Positions 1 through 6,262 of a stretch of DNA of 13,935 nt are shown here, in pieces. The stretch is taken from positions 1 through 13,935 of the forward strand of contig CAKQJZ010000055.1 in NCBI GenBank assembly GCA_934247875.1, given 5' to 3'. This DNA is from an uncultured Spirochaetales bacterium. Lineage in GTDB: Bacteria > Spirochaetota > Spirochaetia > Sphaerochaetales > Sphaerochaetaceae. Positions within the stretch are counted from its first letter, which is position 1. The number at the start of each line of letters is the position of its first letter. The notes below the pieces were generated by a model. That model saw only the letters and a program-made list of their open reading frames with translations. It had not been told where the DNA came from and searched no databases. The translations under genes and the position numbers were made by a program.

Positions 1-73
1 CAGATATTACTAAATCTGCGTCATAACCACCAATTGTTTTGACTTTTTGCCATGGATCATATACTTGTGCCAT
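1..73 (-). CDS. Start of an unidentified gene (cut by window edge)
   Basis: An ATG at 73-71 on the minus strand opens a frame without stops to the window edge, giving 24 codons that begin MAQVYDPWQKVKTIGG. It starts 17 bp after the stop of the upstream surE copy on the same strand, so co-transcription is likely. A weak purine-rich ribosome-binding region (AAGAAGAGAT) lies about 8 bp before the ATG. The fragment is soluble-looking, with no signal peptide or membrane segment. The residues vaguely remind me of the start of small AAA-associated or phage replication proteins, but 24 residues are too few and I assign no function. I am fairly confident it is a real gene start because of the operon spacing and open frame. 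Confidence 0.55.
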   Translation of the reverse strand, partial: MAQVYDPWQKVKTIGGYDADLVIS

Positions 74-90
74 TTTTAATATCTCTTCTT

Positions 91-819
91 TTATAGTTCT
101 ATTGTGCTACAGCAAGGTGCAATTTGTATGCAACATACTGTGATGATTCCTTTTTCAGTAAGAGCAACATCGCTTTGTTCTCTCTTATTTCTTTCTACCA
201 TACCATTGTCTTTGATGTGACATAATAGTTGACCATCTTCCTCTGTTGTGTTGACGATGCGTTGATAAACTCGAATACAGTCAGCAGTAGCAATTGAGTA
301 ATCATCAACAGAGCCACTATATGGTACATTGATGTTGATATAGTTATCACTTGGACATTGGCCTACGAGCTTATCTAAGTGATTGCAGAGAAAGTTAGCT
401 GCTTTTTCATAAGGAGGATCTGGGTGCCTAGAAGTTTTCTCTGCACTGATTGCGATTGCTTTGTAGCCCATTAAAGCGGATTCTTTAGCAGCTCCACATG
501 TGCCTGAATAATGGATATCTGAACCACTGTTATAACCGCGGTTGATACCTGAGATAACAACATCAAAATCTTTTGGAAGAAGGGAACTGTTGATGCCGTA
601 GATGATACAGTCAGCAGGGTAGCCAGAACACGAGAATTCACGTTCTGTGTAACCTTTGAGGTAGATCTTATCATGGAAGGTCATGGATTGACTTGTAGTG
701 CTACGAGCTATAGAAGGCGCGCAGATCCATATTTCATGCCCCGCGCGATATAGTGTGTCGCGAAGTGTGTTAATTCCTGGTGCGTTATAACCATCATCAT
801 TAGTAAGTAGAATTTTCAT
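91..819 (-). CDS. surE: SurE-family 5'/3'-nucleotidase (copy 1)
   Basis: A 242-residue SurE-family phosphatase. The family removes phosphate from 5'- or 3'-nucleoside monophosphates in the cytoplasm, using a divalent metal. Visible hallmarks are the N-terminal NDDG (residues 7-10; metal ligands D8 and D9), S40 in the APSIARS segment, N93 in SGINRGYN, and the following YSGTCGAAKESALMG stretch matching the family's YSGT-GAA-EG signature. Length is near the usual 245-260. The start is fixed because family members begin directly with M-(K/R)-ILLTNDDG. No Shine-Dalgarno sequence precedes this ATG and a TATACT -10 sits only 6 bp upstream, so the mRNA may be leaderless. The gene diverges from the DeoR-family regulator and shares a control region with it. 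The tail is rich in cysteine (VCCIQIAPCC), which is unusual for the family. Family assignment is firm; which nucleotide it prefers cannot be read from the sequence. Confidence 0.93.
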   Translation of the reverse strand: MKILLTNDDGYNAPGINTLRDTLYRAGHEIWICAPSIARSTTSQSMTFHDKIYLKGYTEREFSCSGYPADCIIYGINSSLLPKDFDVVISGINRGYNSGSDIHYSGTCGAAKESALMGYKAIAISAEKTSRHPDPPYEKAANFLCNHLDKLVGQCPSDNYININVPYSGSVDDYSIATADCIRVYQRIVNTTEEDGQLLCHIKDNGMVERNKREQSDVALTEKGIITVCCIQIAPCCSTIEL

Positions 820-825
820 AACTAC

Positions 826-831
826 AGTATA
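826..831 (-). promoter_or_regulatory. -10 element of the surE copy 1 promoter
   Basis: The minus strand reads TATACT here, five of six matches to TATAAT and identical to the -10 before deoC. The -35 is weak: TTACTT at a 17-bp spacing, or TTGTTA at a 20-bp spacing inside the shared box. Only six bases separate the -10 from the ATG, so transcription would start at or next to the start codon. Confidence 0.5.
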
Positions 832-852
832 TAGGGTATTTGGAGGAAAAGT

Positions 853-868
853 AACAAAAACTTTTCAT
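853..868. repeat. 16-bp box shared with the deoC promoter (copy A)
   Basis: AACAAAAACTTTTCAT is identical, base for base, to 11171-11186 upstream of deoC. In both places it lies 20-21 bp upstream of a minus-strand TATACT and exactly 2 bp from a DeoR-operator-like site. It therefore covers the -35 region of both minus-strand promoters. It could be the -35/UP element of a common promoter or part of an extended regulator-binding site. Confidence 0.7.
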
Positions 869-870
869 GC

Positions 871-886
871 TGTGAGAAAATTAACG
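871..886. promoter_or_regulatory. Candidate DeoR operator (site A)
   Basis: TGTGAGAAAATTAACG matches 11 of 16 positions of the E. coli DeoR operator as I remember it (TGTTAGAATTCTAACA). It lies 2 bp beyond the shared 16-bp box, the same offset as at site B, and 12 of its 16 positions equal site B. It sits between the divergent surE and regulator genes and could serve both, including autoregulation. Binding is inferred, not shown. Confidence 0.55.
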
Positions 887-899
887 CTTTCGTTTTGAC

Positions 900-911
900 T
901 AACATATGTTA
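900..911. promoter_or_regulatory. Perfect palindrome upstream of the regulator gene
   Basis: TAACATATGTTA is a perfect 12-bp palindrome. Followed by AAA it contains ATGTTAAAA, a nine-base word also present at 11188-11196 beside site B, with its reverse complement at 11208-11216. It may be a second operator for the DeoR-family protein. It lies just downstream of TTGACT (895-900), a good -35 match for plus-strand transcription, although I see no convincing -10 at 16-18 bp. Confidence 0.4.
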
Positions 912-943
912 AAATAAACAACAAGGGAAAAGTATAAAGTAAT

Positions 944-1729
944 ATGGCAGATAAAAAAGAAAGACTTGCAAAGATGATAGAGTATGTGAGCATACAAAAG
1001 TACGCTCCTATTCCAGACCTTGCAACTATTTTTACAGTTTCAGATATGACTATCAGAAGAGATTTGGATCTTTTAGAGAAAGCTGGGTATCTGAAAGTTG
1101 TAAAAGGGGTTGCTATAATCAACGCAGAAAGAAGCGCAGAAACATTTTCTCTTCCAAGTTATGATCTAGTCTTTGAAGTAGGTGTTAACACTGTTGAGAA
1201 GAATAAAATCGGCAAGTTTGCATCCTCTCTTATTAAGCCGGGGGACAGTATCATCCTTGACACTGGTACTACTACTGAGCAAATTGCAAAAAATATCCCT
1301 TTTGATATGCCGCTAAAGGTAATGTGCAATAACCTCAATAATCTTTTGCAGCTTAAGAATAGACCTAATATCGAGCTTATGGTTGCAGGGGGATTATATA
1401 AACCAAATACAGAACTTTTTACATCCGATAGCGGTGTTTCCTATATCAAGAGTTTCAGATTCTCTAAAGCTTTTATCTCTGCAGCAGGGATTGACCCAAA
1501 ATATGGTATTACCTGTGTGGAAGAGTATGAAGTGCCTCTAAAGCGTGCTATGTTAGAATCTTCAATTGAGCATATTCTTGTAATTGACTCAAGTAAGCTT
1601 GGTAAGATCGAGACAGCTTATTTTGCAGAACTTGATGTTATCGATAGCGTTGTAATAGACAAAGAAGGCTTGACAGCAGAGTGGCAAGCCTTGTTCGAGT
1701 CAAAAGGAATTAATCTTTACTTAGCTTGA
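944..1729 (+). CDS. DeoR-family transcriptional regulator
   Basis: A 261-residue regulator of the DeoR/GlpR family, cytoplasmic and DNA-binding. The N-terminal winged helix-turn-helix spans about residues 5-55; the recognition segment TVSDMTIRRDLDLLEKAGYL is typical. It is followed by the sugar-phosphate sensor domain, with GDSIILDTGTTTEQIA (about residue 100), a VAGGLYKPNTELF stretch, and the VIDSSKLGK motif near the end. Full length for the family. It is divergent from surE copy 1 and convergent with the deoC-transporter operon, whose last gene overlaps its 3' end by 20 bp. Candidate operators lie in front of it and in front of deoC, so it probably controls both units and itself. In E. coli the DeoR effector is deoxyribose-5-phosphate; the neighbouring deoC makes that ligand plausible here but unproven. 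The ribosome-binding site is weak: AAGGG lies about 16 bp before the ATG. Confidence 0.92.
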   Translation: MADKKERLAKMIEYVSIQKYAPIPDLATIFTVSDMTIRRDLDLLEKAGYLKVVKGVAIINAERSAETFSLPSYDLVFEVGVNTVEKNKIGKFASSLIKPGDSIILDTGTTTEQIAKNIPFDMPLKVMCNNLNNLLQLKNRPNIELMVAGGLYKPNTELFTSDSGVSYIKSFRFSKAFISAAGIDPKYGITCVEEYEVPLKRAMLESSIEHILVIDSSKLGKIETAYFAELDVIDSVVIDKEGLTAEWQALFESKGINLYLA

Positions 1730-2414
1730 GCATTGCATCTGCATTTAATTCGGGTCGAACATTTACTGCTGTAAGTGCGATAATACCATCGTTGACTACA
1801 GAAAAATCTGTACGAGTGTTAGAAGCAAAGAACGCAGCATGCTCTTTGTCTATCAAATGATTTTTCTCTTTGTGCTTGATAGGACCTAATGTAGCGGTTT
1901 CCCATTTTTCTGTAGCATTTTCAGGTACATTGATATTTAGTACAAAACTAGGGTTTAGGATAGGGTAGAACCTATCTAAATTGGTTGTGATAAACGATGC
2001 TGCCTTTTGATAAGTTTTCTCGATCTCAGTGCTATTTTCTGCAGCTATCGCGATTGCTTTAGCGCCATATATCGCACCTTCTAGAGCTGCATTATAAGTG
2101 CCACTAAATATTACATCAGCTGAAAGATTATATCCTTTATTTGTCCCTGAAATCACGATATCAGGAGTTGGGATAAGCGGGATTGTAAAAGCTAGGTAAA
2201 CAGTATCTGCTGGCATCCCATCAATTGCAAAGTGGCTATCATCTCGTTTTGCAACTGCATCAAGAGAGGGAAAGCGCATTGCATGAGAGTTCATGCTGCG
2301 TTCTCCGCTTGGTGCAACAACAAAGACTTCGTGACCACTTTTTATGAGCGCTTGTTCCAGCTTTCGCAAGCCTGGAGCATCGATTCCATCATCGTTTGTT
2401 AAAAGAATCCTCAC
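1710..2414 (-). CDS. surE: SurE-family 5'/3'-nucleotidase (copy 2)
   Basis: A 234-residue SurE-family nucleotidase and the last gene of the long operon. Active-site landmarks are NDDG at residues 7-10 (D8 and D9), S40 in APSGERS, N92 in SGTNKGYN, and the FSGTYNAALEGAIYG segment. The usual SGIN appears as SGTN, which keeps the metal-binding Asn. It starts with GTG, overlapping the TGA of the preceding phosphodiesterase by four bases (GTGA), a classic translational-coupling arrangement. The family acts on nucleoside monophosphates, so it plausibly finishes what the upstream phosphodiesterases begin. It is clearly divergent from copy 1, with different loops after residue 45 and a shorter C-terminus, so it is not a recent duplicate. 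Its 3' end overlaps the regulator gene by 20 bp in convergent orientation. Confidence 0.92.
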   Translation of the reverse strand: MRILLTNDDGIDAPGLRKLEQALIKSGHEVFVVAPSGERSMNSHAMRFPSLDAVAKRDDSHFAIDGMPADTVYLAFTIPLIPTPDIVISGTNKGYNLSADVIFSGTYNAALEGAIYGAKAIAIAAENSTEIEKTYQKAASFITTNLDRFYPILNPSFVLNINVPENATEKWETATLGPIKHKEKNHLIDKEHAAFFASNTRTDFSVVNDGIIALTAVNVRPELNADAMLKLSKD

Positions 2415-3685
2415 TTGATAAGTCCTTCGATCACTTTACCATCAATTCCATCCATCTTGATGTTGAATAGAGAAAGGATAGTTGGAGCTTCATCTACCAG
2501 TCTGGCTTCTCTTACTTCAGCGCCTTTAATTGCTTTCTTTCCACAGATAACAAATGGTGGGTTATCACCTTTTTCTGGTGCAAAGCCGTGAGTTGAGATA
2601 TTTGTCTTATAATCGCCGTCTTCAGGTTTCTTGATAAGAGCGCCTGTTAAGGCTGGAGCAAAGATGATGTTATTACATCCTTCGATAACAAATTCAAATG
2701 GACCTGAGAGGTTATAAAGCTCATTGACTTCAAATTTAGTCATAACACGTTCAATATATTCAGGGTATTCAGCCTGAATCTCTTCAAGTGCTTTTTTAGC
2801 TTCATCTAAGCTGATATTCTGTGTGTAGATCTCAGATGAGAATGAAGAAGGGTGTGCCATGATCTTCCAGTCCTTTACAGTCTCACCATCGTGTTCTATA
2901 TAACCTTTTTGAGCAAGAATCTGGTTTAGTTGGAAGACTGCTTTTACAGACATATGACCATGGTCGCCAAGGATAACGAATGTAGTTTGCTCAAAAGTAC
3001 CAGTTTCTTTAGTAGCTTCGATGATCTTTCCGATCTGATCATCTACAAAGTCAATAGCATGTAATATTTTTTCAGTTTCTTTTCCACATTTATGGCGTTG
3101 ATGGTCAACATAGGAAAGATGTACGAACATCAAATCTGGTGAGAACTCTTTAATGATATCGATAGCACAGTTTGTGGCAAAGATATCAAATTCAGGGGTC
3201 TTCATAAATGCAAGCTCACTTTTATGCTTTTCAAATATATGCTTAACAGATGGTGTGTTTGCTGCATCAAAGCGTGGTGTTGGGTCTGCATCGCTATTCT
3301 CTGCCCAGATTTCGCCAATCGTGAAATCTGAGGCATCATTGCCACACATTACAGGCCAACAGACGGTAGAAGTGGTGAGCCCATTTTCTCTAGCTACGTC
3401 TACCATAGTCTTAACTCTGATATTCTTTCTCCACCAATACCAATCGTGGCTCTTAGCATTAACTTGAAAGAGTTCGTTGTGACAGATGCCATGCTTGTTT
3501 GGGTAGCATCCTGTCATGATGGATGCATGGCAAGGATAGGTGTAGGTTGGGTATACACAGTGAATATAATCAGCCCTTGCGCTATTTTGTAAAAGAGAGC
3601 CGATGTTCTTTTTATCTTTCATAACTGCTAAGTCTGAATTGAACATAGCATCAATACTTATTACTATTACTTTTTCTTTTGCCAT
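2411..3685 (-). CDS. Type I phosphodiesterase/nucleotide pyrophosphatase family (copy 3)
   Basis: A 424-residue member of the alkaline-phosphatase superfamily, type I phosphodiesterase/nucleotide pyrophosphatase (NPP) branch. These two-zinc enzymes split phosphodiester or pyrophosphate bonds through a threonine nucleophile. All expected active-site residues are visible: D12 (ISIDAM), nucleophile T49 (YPTYTYPCHASIMTG), D194 and H198 (YVDHQRH), D241 and H242 (LGDHGH), and H366 (STHGF). The spacing H198-D241 is 43, as I recall for the Xanthomonas NPP. There is no signal peptide or membrane segment, so it should be cytoplasmic, unlike many secreted NPPs. The start is supported by AAAGGAG about 10 bp upstream, inside the end of copy 2. 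It overlaps the following surE by four bases. The substrate (nucleotide, dinucleotide, nucleotide sugar or glycerophosphodiester) cannot be decided from the sequence. Confidence 0.88.
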   Translation of the reverse strand: MAKEKVIVISIDAMFNSDLAVMKDKKNIGSLLQNSARADYIHCVYPTYTYPCHASIMTGCYPNKHGICHNELFQVNAKSHDWYWWRKNIRVKTMVDVARENGLTTSTVCWPVMCGNDASDFTIGEIWAENSDADPTPRFDAANTPSVKHIFEKHKSELAFMKTPEFDIFATNCAIDIIKEFSPDLMFVHLSYVDHQRHKCGKETEKILHAIDFVDDQIGKIIEATKETGTFEQTTFVILGDHGHMSVKAVFQLNQILAQKGYIEHDGETVKDWKIMAHPSSFSSEIYTQNISLDEAKKALEEIQAEYPEYIERVMTKFEVNELYNLSGPFEFVIEGCNNIIFAPALTGALIKKPEDGDYKTNISTHGFAPEKGDNPPFVICGKKAIKGAEVREARLVDEAPTILSLFNIKMDGIDGKVIEGLIK

Positions 3686-3687
3686 AC

Positions 3688-4953
3688 TTAGTTTTCTCCT
3701 TTGATCAATTCTTTTAGTGCTTTGCCGTCAATATCTTTCATCTCAAGTCCAAATATACTTAAGATTGTTGGTGCTTCATCTATAATGGATGCTTCTTTGA
3801 CTCTTGCACCTCTCTTTGCCATCTTTCCGCTGATTATAAAAGTTGCTTTCACTCCTTTTTCAGGTGCATGGCCATGGGTTGCATTAGCACTCTTATAATC
3901 ATCCATGCCTGGGCGTGAGATAATACCTCCTTCAATCGCTCTACCCATCGCAACACCTGTTTGGTTCTCAACGATGAAATTGAATGGACCTGAAAGATGA
4001 TAGATTTTCTCCATCTCGTAGCTGTTTAACACTCTCTCCATCTCTTCAGGGTATTCACGTCTTATCTCTTCAAGTACTTTAGCTACTTCGTCAAGCTCTA
4101 CATCTTTTGTATAGATTTCACCACCAAATGCGGTGCTATGAGAGATTACCTTCCACTCGATGAGGCCTGCTTTATTCCTCCAGATATAACCACGCTTTTT
4201 AAGCTCTACGTTGATATTAAACACATGGTCTACATCAATCTGTCCATGGTCTGAAACAAGGATGAAAGTTGTGTCATCAAAGATTCCTGCTTTTTTAGTA
4301 GCATCAGCAATTTGACCAAGGTGTTTAGCGATATCATGAAGGGCTTCTTTATGTAGCTCACTAGATACGCCTTTTTTATGTCTTTGGCTATCGATATTTG
4401 CTAAATAGCCAATAGTTAAGTCAGGTTTATAACGTTCGATTATCTCGGAGGTACAGAGTGCTGAAAACTTGTCAAGATTTGTCATCACATGACCTTCTAT
4501 TAGGTATTTATATTTGTGGTAGATATCTTTAACAGAGACAGAATTCACTCTATCTTCGTCTTCAGCTTCAGGTGTCCAAATCTTAGTGATGAGGTAATCA
4601 ACATTAGCACCGCTTGTGCTTGGCCAACCGATACATGCAGTTGTTAGGCCATTTTCCTTTGCTATATCGAGCATCGATCTTACTTTATGCTCTCTATCAT
4701 ACCAGTGCCAATTTGGCGCTTTATCATTTGGATCAAAAAGGTCGTTGTTGATGATACCGTGCTTATTAGGATAACATCCTGTTAAGATAGATACATGACA
4801 AGGGTATGTGAGGGAAGGGTAGACGCTGAGCATTTTCTCTCCCTGAGCAAAATCATCAAAGAATGGTTTAGCTTCTTCAAACTCTTTTAATATCTCTATA
4901 TCACTTGTGATCATCGCATCAACGGAGATCACAACAACTTTGTTCTTGTTCAT
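3688..4953 (-). CDS. Type I phosphodiesterase/nucleotide pyrophosphatase family (copy 2)
   Basis: A 421-residue cytoplasmic NPP-family enzyme, the middle of three tandem paralogues. I chose the ATG at 4953 rather than the in-frame ATG at 4980. AAGGAG lies about 9 bp before the 4953 codon and overlaps the stop of the previous gene, and this start places D12 and T49 exactly as in copy 3. Active-site residues are D12 (ISVDAM), T49 (YPSLTYPCHVSILTG), D188 and H192 (NIDSQRH), D235 and H236 (VSDHGQ) and a late His in ATHGHAPEKG. It shares CYPNKHGI after the nucleophile and DEAPTILS near the C-terminus with copy 3, so these two are the closer pair. No signal peptide is present. Spacing to neighbours is 14 bp and 2 bp, so it is co-transcribed. 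Substrate unknown. Confidence 0.88.
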   Translation of the reverse strand: MNKNKVVVISVDAMITSDIEILKEFEEAKPFFDDFAQGEKMLSVYPSLTYPCHVSILTGCYPNKHGIINNDLFDPNDKAPNWHWYDREHKVRSMLDIAKENGLTTACIGWPSTSGANVDYLITKIWTPEAEDEDRVNSVSVKDIYHKYKYLIEGHVMTNLDKFSALCTSEIIERYKPDLTIGYLANIDSQRHKKGVSSELHKEALHDIAKHLGQIADATKKAGIFDDTTFILVSDHGQIDVDHVFNINVELKKRGYIWRNKAGLIEWKVISHSTAFGGEIYTKDVELDEVAKVLEEIRREYPEEMERVLNSYEMEKIYHLSGPFNFIVENQTGVAMGRAIEGGIISRPGMDDYKSANATHGHAPEKGVKATFIISGKMAKRGARVKEASIIDEAPTILSIFGLEMKDIDGKALKELIKGEN

Positions 4954-4967
4954 TTTTTTAATTCTCC

Positions 4968-6209
4968 TTATGTTGTCCATATATCAAGTGCCTCGCCTTC
5001 ACACTCCATCTTTAAGCCAAACAGCTTTAAGATAGTAGGTGCTTCATCAAGGAGTTTTGCGTTATATATCGTTTTATTACCAATGTGAGGACCATAGACC
5101 AAGAAAGGGGGTTTGAGGCCACTTTCTGGCATATGGCCATGAGAGGCTGCCATAAATGAGTTTGGCATTATTTTCTTTAAGATAGGGTAGGATGCCTCTT
5201 TTTCTATGTATATATTATCTTCAGCTTCTAGCATGAAGGAAAAATCACCATCAAGGTTGTATCTTTCTTTGCATTGTGCTTTAGTAAATATCTCTTTTAT
5301 GGTACCAGGATAATCTTCCTGTATCTCTTTTATCGCCTCATAAGCTTTATGGGGAGCTATATCATTTGTGTATATAAAGGCAGAGAGCGCTGTTGAATGA
5401 GCATAGATCTTATAATCATTTAGTGTCCCATCTTTGTTGAATGTGCAGTATCCTTTATCCTTTAACACTTGTAAAAGCGAGAAAGAAGTTGTTGTATCCT
5501 TTTGACCATGGTCGCCAAGGATGACTAAATAGTTTGGTTTTGTCCTATCTTTTTCAACATGGTTCCAAAGCTTTAAAATAGAATCCATTATATGATTTAG
5601 TGCTACACAGTGCAATTCTGTCTTAACTCCATTATTATGGCGTGAACAGTCAAGCTCAGCTAAGTGGAGCAAGAGTATGTCAGGTCTATAGTTATCGATG
5701 ATATCAAGAGCACAATCCATTGAAAGCTTGTCGATATCTTTATTCATGAAGGTGCATTCTGGCCATAAATTATCTAAAAAGACTTTATTTCCTAGCTTTG
5801 AGTTAACCTTTTTATATTCTTTTTTTATATTTTGTTTGATTGGTGGCCAAATCTCGCCAACAAGATAGTCAATATCTCCACCTCCTGTGACGGGCCATGA
5901 GATAGCTGCGGTTTTTAAATTGTTTTCTTTAGCGATATCAAGAATAGTTTTGCATTTGATGTCTTCAGCTTTTCCAAGCCAGCGCATCTTTTTTTTAGCT
6001 TTAAACTCTTCGTTGTGGATTATCTTATGCACACTTGGACTCATTCCAGTGAGGATAGTAGCGTGGCATGGGTAGGTAAGGGTTGGGTAGCAACAGATAA
6101 CATCTTTTGCGATGAACGATTTTGAAATGATATTACTGAACGCTGGATAATTATTCCAATATTCTAGATCCTCACTTATGAGGGCATCGACAGATATTAC
6201 TACTACCAT
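4968..6209 (-). CDS. Type I phosphodiesterase/nucleotide pyrophosphatase family (copy 1)
   Basis: A 413-residue NPP-family enzyme, the first and most divergent of the tandem three. Active-site residues are all present: D8 (ISVDAL), nucleophile T45 (YPTLTYPCHATILTG), D187 and H191 (ELDCSRH), D233 and H234 (LGDHGQ), and a late His in ASHGHMPE. It differs from the other two after the nucleophile (MSPSVHKI in place of CYPNKHGI) and has a longer insert around residues 125-155, suggesting a different substrate pocket. The DEAPTIL motif near the C-terminus is shared with both paralogues. No signal peptide. The ATG has no clear ribosome-binding site (AAAACAAGA precedes it) and follows a stem-loop, so this gene may be translated less than its neighbours. 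The start a few residues shorter than in the paralogues is therefore only moderately certain. Confidence 0.87.
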   Translation of the reverse strand: MVVVISVDALISEDLEYWNNYPAFSNIISKSFIAKDVICCYPTLTYPCHATILTGMSPSVHKIIHNEEFKAKKKMRWLGKAEDIKCKTILDIAKENNLKTAAISWPVTGGGDIDYLVGEIWPPIKQNIKKEYKKVNSKLGNKVFLDNLWPECTFMNKDIDKLSMDCALDIIDNYRPDILLLHLAELDCSRHNNGVKTELHCVALNHIMDSILKLWNHVEKDRTKPNYLVILGDHGQKDTTTSFSLLQVLKDKGYCTFNKDGTLNDYKIYAHSTALSAFIYTNDIAPHKAYEAIKEIQEDYPGTIKEIFTKAQCKERYNLDGDFSFMLEAEDNIYIEKEASYPILKKIMPNSFMAASHGHMPESGLKPPFLVYGPHIGNKTIYNAKLLDEAPTILKLFGLKMECEGEALDIWTT

Positions 6210-6218
6210 TCTTGTTTT

Positions 6219-6247
6219 AAAAAGAGGAAGTGTTAGCTCCCTCTCTT
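6219..6247 (-). terminator. Stem-loop with U-run between the binding-protein and phosphodiesterase genes
   Basis: Read on the minus strand, GAGGGAG, a six-base loop CTAACA and CTTCCTC form a 7-bp stem (one G-U pair) that can extend by about four A-U or G-U pairs. It is followed directly by TTTTT. This resembles a weak intrinsic terminator or attenuator inside the operon. It could lower expression of the phosphodiesterase and surE genes relative to the transporter, or protect the upstream mRNA end. The stem is short and shares bases with the U-run, so termination is probably partial at most. Confidence 0.5.
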
Positions 6248-6262
6248 ATTCTCCTTTAAAAA

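Noticed and set aside
878..893. Catabolite-control (cre-like) or CRP-like site in the divergent region
   Set aside because: The segment differs from the cre consensus at three core positions, and TGTGA lacks a TCACA partner. The DeoR-operator match is better and is repeated upstream of deoC.
3153..3467. Plus-strand open frames inside the phosphodiesterase, transporter and oxidoreductase genes
   Set aside because: They lie antisense to genes with clear family motifs and show no family features of their own.
4954..4980. Upstream in-frame ATG at 4980 as the start of phosphodiesterase copy 2
   Set aside because: It overlaps the previous gene and has no good ribosome-binding site. The ATG at 4953 has AAGGAG at proper distance and aligns the active-site numbering with copy 3.
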